Made by a program: the position numbers and the translations under genes. 9,219 nucleotides of DNA, taken from Pseudomonadota bacterium (GTDB taxonomy: Bacteria; Pseudomonadota; Alphaproteobacteria; Rhizobiales; Devosiaceae). The notes under the pieces were generated by a model. The model saw only the letters and a list, made by a program, of their open reading frames with translations, was not told where the DNA came from and searched no databases. Where the stretch lies: assembly GCA_023430705.1 (NCBI GenBank), contig JAEYZJ010000069.1:1-9219 (forward strand). Reading direction: 5' to 3'. Numbering within the stretch: the first letter of the stretch is position 1; each line of letters begins with the position of its first letter. This document shows positions 5,353-9,219 of this stretch, in pieces.

Positions 5353-5399
5353 GTTCGGCAATGCCCGCGGCCTCGTCGGCATTGAGGTCGAAGCCGAAC
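5353..5399. repeat. Composite stem-loop between the two ialB-like genes
   Basis: Two nested inverted repeats stack: 5353-5358 with 5394-5399 (GTTCGG/CCGAAC) and 5359-5365 with 5378-5384 (CAATGCC/GGCATTG). Together they give 13 Watson-Crick pairs with a 9-nt bulge on the 3' side (5385-5393). There is no T-tract, so it is more likely an mRNA-processing or stability element, or a Rho-type end, than an intrinsic terminator. Confidence 0.45.
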
Positions 5400-5420
5400 C
5401 GAAACCGTGAACAGCGGCGA

Positions 5421-5450
5421 TTGGACCCCGTCTTGTCTGCCTGCTACCAA
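5421..5450 (+). promoter_or_regulatory. Putative promoter of the second ialB-like gene
   Basis: TTGGAC (5421-5426) and TACCAA (5445-5450), the latter within TGCTACCAA with an extended -10 TG, are separated by 18 nt. Transcription would start near 5457, only about 12 nt before the ATG at 5469. That is consistent with the lack of a clear Shine-Dalgarno sequence. Confidence 0.4.
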
Positions 5451-5468
5451 CGCGCCGAACCGAGACTG

Positions 5469-5984
5469 ATGCCGATGCCCAATTCCCGCCTCCTCGTCAT
5501 CGCCGCCCTTGCCGTGCCGATGCTGACGGGGCCCGCCCAGGCCCAGGCCGTGAAGCTCCTCGGCGAGTTCCGCGACTGGACCGCCTATTCGGCCACCGAA
5601 TCCTCCGGCCCGGTCTGCTTCGCGCTGAGCCGGCCCACCGAGGTGAGCCCCAGCCCGGACGGCTACACGGAAGCCTGGCTCTATCTCACCAACCGCCCCT
5701 CCGACAGCGTGCGCAACGAACTGAACCTCGTCGCCGGCTTCACCTTCGCGCCCGACACGCCGGCCACGGCCACCGTCGGCGGCCAGACCTTCGAGCTGTT
5801 CACCGACAAGGACGCCGCCTGGCTGCTCGACGCCTCGCAGAACGACAACCTCGCCGGCGCCCTGCGGGCCGGCTCGACCGTCGTGATCGAGGGGACCTCC
5901 GACAAGGGCATCCGCATCACCGAGACCTTCTCCCTCGCCGGGGCCACCGCCGCCTCCCGCGCCATCGAGTCCTGCACCGGCTAA
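5469..5984 (+). CDS. Invasion-associated locus B (IalB) family secreted protein, copy 2
   Basis: This 171-residue protein is a diverged paralogue of the preceding one. The signal peptide is MPMPNSRLLVIAALAVPMLTGPAQA, with cleavage expected around residue 25. The mature domain lines up with copy 1 from start to end: VKLLGEFRDWTAYSA, then PVCFALSRP, TATVGGQTFELFTDKDAAWL, LRAGSTVVIEGTSDKG and AIESCTG. The two cysteines are kept, C50 and C169, again near the start and end of the domain. Its role is unknown; the likely location is the periplasm. Start choice is uncertain by two codons, because ATG codons occur at 5469 and 5475 and neither has a strong ribosome binding site; the longer in-frame extension upstream has no signal-peptide character. 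The 127-nt gap to copy 1 holds a stem-loop and a putative promoter, so the two genes may be expressed separately. Confidence 0.86.
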   Translation: MPMPNSRLLVIAALAVPMLTGPAQAQAVKLLGEFRDWTAYSATESSGPVCFALSRPTEVSPSPDGYTEAWLYLTNRPSDSVRNELNLVAGFTFAPDTPATATVGGQTFELFTDKDAAWLLDASQNDNLAGALRAGSTVVIEGTSDKGIRITETFSLAGATAASRAIESCTG

Positions 5985-6021
5985 TTCAGCTGCGGCCCCT
6001 TCCCAGGGGTGTGCGACTGGA

Positions 6022-6063
6022 GGTCATACGGCCTGCGCCCCGACGGGCCGTGACCCCTTCTTT
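6022..6063 (+). terminator. Possible terminator after the second ialB-like gene
   Basis: GGTC (6022-6025) and ACGGCC (6028-6033) pair with GACC (6052-6055) and GGCCGT (6046-6051). This gives 10 bp with a 2-nt bulge and a 12-nt loop, followed by CCTTCTTT (6056-6063). The U-tract is interrupted, so termination would be imperfect. Confidence 0.4.
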
Positions 6064-6073
6064 GCGCCCGGCG

Positions 6074-6082
6074 TGCTACTAT
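6074..6082 (+). promoter_or_regulatory. Putative extended -10 element of rlmN
   Basis: TGCTACTAT has the extended -10 TG and a GCTA-type core; no good -35 is seen. It overlaps the upstream in-frame ATG at 6081. If this is the promoter, that codon lies before the transcript start (near 6089) and translation must begin at 6129. Confidence 0.4.
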
Positions 6083-6128
6083 GTTACAGGCCGCGCCTAC
6101 TGCGCACGCTGAGAGAGCCGCCCGCAAC

Positions 6129-7352
6129 ATGACTATTGCCCTCGACCTCGACTATCACGCCCATGCCGACCGTCCCCGCCCGGGGCGGGCCTCGCTTGTC
6201 GGGCTGATGAAGCCGGAACTGCGGGACACCCTGATGGGGATCGGCCTCGACGAGCGCGAGGCGAAGATGCGCGCCTCGCAGCTGTGGAACTGGATCTACC
6301 ACAACGGCGTCACCGACTTCGAGCGGATGACCAACATCCAGAAGGGGTTCCGGCAGAAGCTGGCCGACACCTTCCTGCTCGACCGTCCCGAGATCGTCAC
6401 CGAACAGGTTTCCATCGATGGCACGCGGAAGTGGCTGTTCCGCTTCCGCGATCCCAGGAACCCGTTGCTGCCGCCGGTCGATGTCGAGACCGTCTACATC
6501 CCCGAGGAAGATCGCGGCACGCTCTGCGTCTCGTCCCAGGTCGGCTGCTCGCTCACCTGCTCGTTCTGCCATACCGGCACCCAGAAGCTGGTCCGCAACC
6601 TCACCGCCGGCGAGATCCTCGGCCAGATCCTGATGGCGCGCGAGCGCCTCGGCGACTTCCCCGGCGGCGTCCGCCCCACCGATGGCCTCGTGCCCGCTCC
6701 GCGCGGCTCGGGTGGCTCGGAAGGCGACAGCCGCGCCATCACCAACATCGTGATGATGGGCATGGGCGAGCCGCTCTACAACTACGAGAACGTCAAGCAG
6801 GCCCTGCTGATCGCCTCCGACGAGGCCGGCATCTCGCTCAGCAAGCGCCGCATCACCCTCTCGACCTCCGGCGTCGTCCCCTTCATCGAGCCCACCGGGT
6901 CCGAGATCGGCGTCATGCTGGCGATTTCGCTGCACGCCGTGCGTGACGACCTGCGCGACCTCCTGGTGCCGATCAACAAGAAGTATCCGCTGAAGGAACT
7001 GATCGAAGCCTGCCGCAACTATCCTGGCCTCTCCAATGCCCGGCGCATCACCTTCGAATACGTGATGCTGCGCGACATCAACGATTCCGACGCTGACGCC
7101 CGCGAACTGGTGCGGCTGCTCGCCGGCATCCCGGCCAAGATCAACCTGATCCCGTTCAATCCCTGGCCGGGCACCAATTACGAGTGTTCGACCTCCTCGC
7201 GCATCGAGCAGTTCGCCGACATCGTCAATCGCGCCGGCTACGCCTCGCCCGTGCGCACGCCGCGCGGCCGCGACATCTTCGCCGCCTGCGGCCAGCTGAA
7301 GAGCGCCACCGAGCGGCTCAGCAAGAAAGAGCGCGACGCGCTGACCGCATGA
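6129..7352 (+). CDS. rlmN: Dual-specificity 23S rRNA A2503 / tRNA A37 C2-methyltransferase
   Basis: This 407-residue cytoplasmic radical-SAM enzyme methylates C2 of A2503 in 23S rRNA and of A37 in some tRNAs, supporting translational fidelity. Taking the ATG at 6129, the [4Fe-4S] cysteines are C140, C144 and C147 (GCSLTCSFCHTG). C133 in TLCVSSQ and C387 in DIFAACGQL correspond to the two catalytic cysteines of the mechanism. Other signatures are IVMMGMGEPLYNYENV, ITLSTSGVVP, ISLHAVRDDLRDLLVPIN and INLIPFNPWPG. The N-terminal part (LRDTLMGIGLDEREAKMRASQLWNWIYHNGVTDFERMTNI) is the usual RNA-binding helical domain. An insertion rich in Gly, Ser and Pro (about 176-202) separates the ARERLGD and AITNIVMMG blocks. 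The alternative ATG at 6081 overlaps a likely -10 element and lacks a ribosome binding site, whereas GAGAGAG precedes 6129. The stop codon overlaps the start of the sulfotransferase gene. Confidence 0.96.
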   Translation: MTIALDLDYHAHADRPRPGRASLVGLMKPELRDTLMGIGLDEREAKMRASQLWNWIYHNGVTDFERMTNIQKGFRQKLADTFLLDRPEIVTEQVSIDGTRKWLFRFRDPRNPLLPPVDVETVYIPEEDRGTLCVSSQVGCSLTCSFCHTGTQKLVRNLTAGEILGQILMARERLGDFPGGVRPTDGLVPAPRGSGGSEGDSRAITNIVMMGMGEPLYNYENVKQALLIASDEAGISLSKRRITLSTSGVVPFIEPTGSEIGVMLAISLHAVRDDLRDLLVPINKKYPLKELIEACRNYPGLSNARRITFEYVMLRDINDSDADARELVRLLAGIPAKINLIPFNPWPGTNYECSTSSRIEQFADIVNRAGYASPVRTPRGRDIFAACGQLKSATERLSKKERDALTA

Positions 7353-9106
7353 GCCGGACGGAGGCGCGCCCGACCGTCGCCGACGCGTTGGCGCACCTGC
7401 GCCGCGGCGAGGCCGCGTTGGCCGCGGCTCTGCTCGAAACGCTGATCCGGCGCGACCCGCGCGATGCCGGAGCCTTGGGGCTCGCCGGTGCCGTGGCCCT
7501 GCAGCGCGGCGAACGGCAGCGCGCCATCGAGCTGCTGTCCCGGGCGCTGGCCCTCGCCCCGGGCGATGCCTCGAGCCATTCCAACCTTGCCGTCGCCTAC
7601 CTGCGCGAGCGCCGCACCGATGACGCGCGGCGCCACCTCCAGCGCGCCCTTGAGTTGCAGCCGGATTCGCCCGAGGCGCTGGTCAATCTCGCCAATCTCC
7701 ATCGCCAGGCCGGCGAGCATTCGGCGGCCGAGCCGCTCTACCGCCGGGCCGCGGAGCTGCGCCCTGCCATGGCCGACGCACGCCTCGGCCTGGCGCAGGC
7801 GCTCGAAAGCCTGGGGCGGCCCGGCGAGGCCCTCGCCGCGGCCGAGGCGGCCCTGCGGCTGCAGCCCGGCCTCGTCGAGGCCCTGCGCGTGGTCGGGCTC
7901 GCCCATGACGCACTCGGGCGGCTGGAACCGGCGGTCGCCGCCTTCGAGCGCGCCACCGCGCTATCCCCTCGCGATGCGCGGCTCGCAGTCGACCTCGGCA
8001 ATACCTACGCCGCCTTCGGCCGGCGAGAGGAAGCCATCGCGCACTACCGCCGCGCCCTCGAGCTGTCGCCCGGCAATGCCGCCTACGAGCGACAGCTTGG
8101 ACGGCTCTTTGCCGATTCGGGATCGCTGGTCGACCGGCAGGCCCGGTTCGATGCGCCCGATACCCCCGATCAGCAGCGCATGCACCTCGGCTTCGCCCTC
8201 GGCAAGGCCTTCGAGGATGCCGGCGACCATGCCACCGCCTTCCGCTATCTCGACGCGGCCAACCGCCTGCGCCGGGCCCGCTACGACTACCGCCGCGCCG
8301 ATTCCGAGGCCGCCTTTGCGGAAATCGAGGCGACCTTCACGCCGGAGCTGCTGGCCGCCCGCTCGGGCCACGGCACTGCGGACGCGAGCCCGATCTTCGT
8401 CCTCGGCATGCCCCGCTCGGGCACGACGCTGGTCGAGCAGATCCTTGCCAGTCATCCCGACGTGACCGGTGCCGGCGAGCTGCCGCTGCTGCGCGACCTC
8501 GTCATCGGCAGCAGCACCAGGCGCCCGATCCACTACCCCGAACTCATGGCCGAGCTTTCGGACGCCGACCTCGCCTCCCTGGGCCGGACCTATGTCGAAC
8601 GGCTCCGCGCCTACGCGCCTGAGGCGCGTTTCATCACCGACAAGATGCCGGGCAACTTCATGCTGATCGGCTTCATCGCGCTCTGCCTGCCCGGGGCCCG
8701 GATCGTCCACTGCGTGCGCGACCCCGCCGATACCTCGGTCTCGATCTGGCGAAATTACTTCAGCACCCATCTCGGCTACGCCTACGACCTCGGCGAGATC
8801 GGCCATTACCACCGGCTCTACCAGCGCCTGATGGCGCACTGGCGCCGCGCGCTGCCGGGCCGGATATACGACATTTCCTACGAGGCGCTGGTCGACGACC
8901 AGGAAGGCGAGACGCGTCGGCTGCTGGCGCATTGCGGTCTCGATTTCCGCCCCGAATGCCTCGACTTCCACCGCACCGAGCGCCCGGTCCATACGGCGAG
9001 CGCGGCGCAGGTGCGCGCCCCGATCAGCCGCAACTCGATCGGCATCGCGGCGCGCTACGGCGAACTGCTGGCGCCGCTCCATGCGGCCCTCGCCGGCGAG
9101 GGCTAG
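7349..9106 (+). CDS. Tetratricopeptide-repeat sulfotransferase fusion protein
   Basis: This 585-residue protein combines a TPR scaffold with a PAPS-dependent sulfotransferase domain. Six canonical TPRs follow each other with exact 34-residue spacing from about residues 40 to 243, preceded by a degenerate helical repeat (6-39). The sulfotransferase domain covers about 347-585. Its 5'-phosphosulfate loop is GMPRSGTT (353-360), and the 3'-phosphate motif is CVRDPADTSVS (455-465, with R457 and S465). DKMPGN further matches the bacterial Sulfotransfer_3-like group. No signal peptide or membrane segment is seen, so cytoplasmic action is likely. The acceptor (protein, lipid or glycan) is unknown; the TPR array suggests a protein partner or protein-tyrosine-type substrate, which is inference. 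The ATG at 7349 overlaps the rlmN stop codon (ATGA), indicating translational coupling. The stop codon interlocks with that of the convergent membrane-protein gene. Confidence 0.93.
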   Translation: MSRTEARPTVADALAHLRRGEAALAAALLETLIRRDPRDAGALGLAGAVALQRGERQRAIELLSRALALAPGDASSHSNLAVAYLRERRTDDARRHLQRALELQPDSPEALVNLANLHRQAGEHSAAEPLYRRAAELRPAMADARLGLAQALESLGRPGEALAAAEAALRLQPGLVEALRVVGLAHDALGRLEPAVAAFERATALSPRDARLAVDLGNTYAAFGRREEAIAHYRRALELSPGNAAYERQLGRLFADSGSLVDRQARFDAPDTPDQQRMHLGFALGKAFEDAGDHATAFRYLDAANRLRRARYDYRRADSEAAFAEIEATFTPELLAARSGHGTADASPIFVLGMPRSGTTLVEQILASHPDVTGAGELPLLRDLVIGSSTRRPIHYPELMAELSDADLASLGRTYVERLRAYAPEARFITDKMPGNFMLIGFIALCLPGARIVHCVRDPADTSVSIWRNYFSTHLGYAYDLGEIGHYHRLYQRLMAHWRRALPGRIYDISYEALVDDQEGETRRLLAHCGLDFRPECLDFHRTERPVHTASAAQVRAPISRNSIGIAARYGELLAPLHAALAGEG

Positions 9107-9219
9107 GCGCCCGTCATCGCCGGCCGGCGGCGGCCCACCGCAATCGCGCCCGCCCCGAAGAGGCTGAGGGCCACCGACACCCCGAAGATCGACCAGAACC
9201 CGAAGGCGCCCGCCCACAG
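9103..9219 (-). CDS. C-terminus of an integral membrane protein (5' part outside window)
   Basis: The last 38 codons of a minus-strand gene are visible, with its TAG at 9105-9103. The peptide is one hydrophobic helix followed by a basic tail (LWAGAFGFWSIFGVSVALS, LFGAGAIAVGRRRPAMTGA), the usual end of a multi-pass transporter whose last helix finishes on the cytoplasmic side. Nearly every codon ends in G or C, as in the other genes here, while the competing frames give no sensible protein. A MATE or MFS-type exporter is conceivable but cannot be assigned from so little. It converges on the TPR-sulfotransferase gene, and the two stop codons share two bases. Confidence 0.65.
   Translation of the reverse strand: MWAGAFGFWSIFGVSVALSLFGAGAIAVGRRRPAMTGA

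Noticed and set aside
6081..6128. Longer RlmN starting at ATG 6081
   Set aside because: This codon overlaps an extended -10 element and has no ribosome binding site; the added 16 residues are not typical of the family.
6084..6935. Minus-strand open frame (283 codons) antisense to rlmN
   Set aside because: rlmN on the plus strand has every catalytic motif; the antisense product is low-complexity and unrecognised.
7961..9217. Long minus-strand open frame (418 codons) opposite the TPR-sulfotransferase gene
   Set aside because: It mirrors a clearly recognised plus-strand gene. Its product is repetitive Gly/Arg/Ala/Asp-rich sequence with no fold-like pattern, a common artefact of high-GC coding DNA.
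1..9219. tRNA or rRNA genes, CRISPR arrays, insertion sequences, phage genes or toxin-antitoxin pairs
   Set aside because: Looked for and not seen: no direct-repeat array, no transposase or integrase motif, no cloverleaf-like segment in the intergenic regions.

Overview
The window is high-GC chromosomal DNA with coding sequence whose third codon positions are almost all G or C. The gene families point to an alphaproteobacterium, probably a Rhodospirillales-type lineage. DUF2794 is essentially restricted to Alphaproteobacteria, IalB-family periplasmic proteins are typical of the class, and several putative promoters resemble the TTGAC / GCTA-N-A housekeeping consensus described for Caulobacter. 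I see no mobile element, CRISPR array, tRNA, rRNA or compositional island.

Layout, left to right. (1) The last 257 codons of the aconitase gene acnA (+), closed by a GC-rich hairpin. (2) A DUF1223 thioredoxin-fold secreted protein (+) with a twin-arginine-like signal. (3) A 322-nt intergenic stretch. On the minus strand it looks like a small-RNA gene: two stable hairpins whose only irregular pairs become G-U wobbles in the minus-strand RNA, the second followed by a U-tract. (4) DUF2794 (+), overlapped at its stop (ATGA) by a 29-codon reading frame that starts like a GNAT acetyltransferase and looks like a truncated remnant. (5) On the minus strand, a PAT/YncA-type GNAT acetyltransferase downstream of a Bax inhibitor-1 family membrane protein, with a perfect 12-bp hairpin between them. 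(6) A 307-nt divergent promoter region, then thpR (+), encoding an RNA 2',3'-cyclic phosphodiesterase. (7) Two tandem, related, secreted IalB-family genes (+). (8) rlmN (+), translationally coupled through an ATGA overlap to a gene for a TPR-sulfotransferase fusion protein. (9) The C-terminus of an integral membrane protein on the minus strand, converging on the sulfotransferase gene with interlocked stop codons.

The genes form several small transcription units rather than one pathway: central metabolism (AcnA), envelope and periplasmic proteins (DUF1223, BI-1, two IalB proteins), and RNA or translation functions (ThpR, RlmN). Most of the content is ordinary core genome. The items most worth a second look are the candidate minus-strand small RNA at about 1692-1815, the acetyltransferase remnant at 2360-2449, the recurrent GCTAC promoter element, and the coupling of rlmN to a TPR-sulfotransferase of unknown substrate. 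I found no clear evidence of a wholly new multi-gene system.
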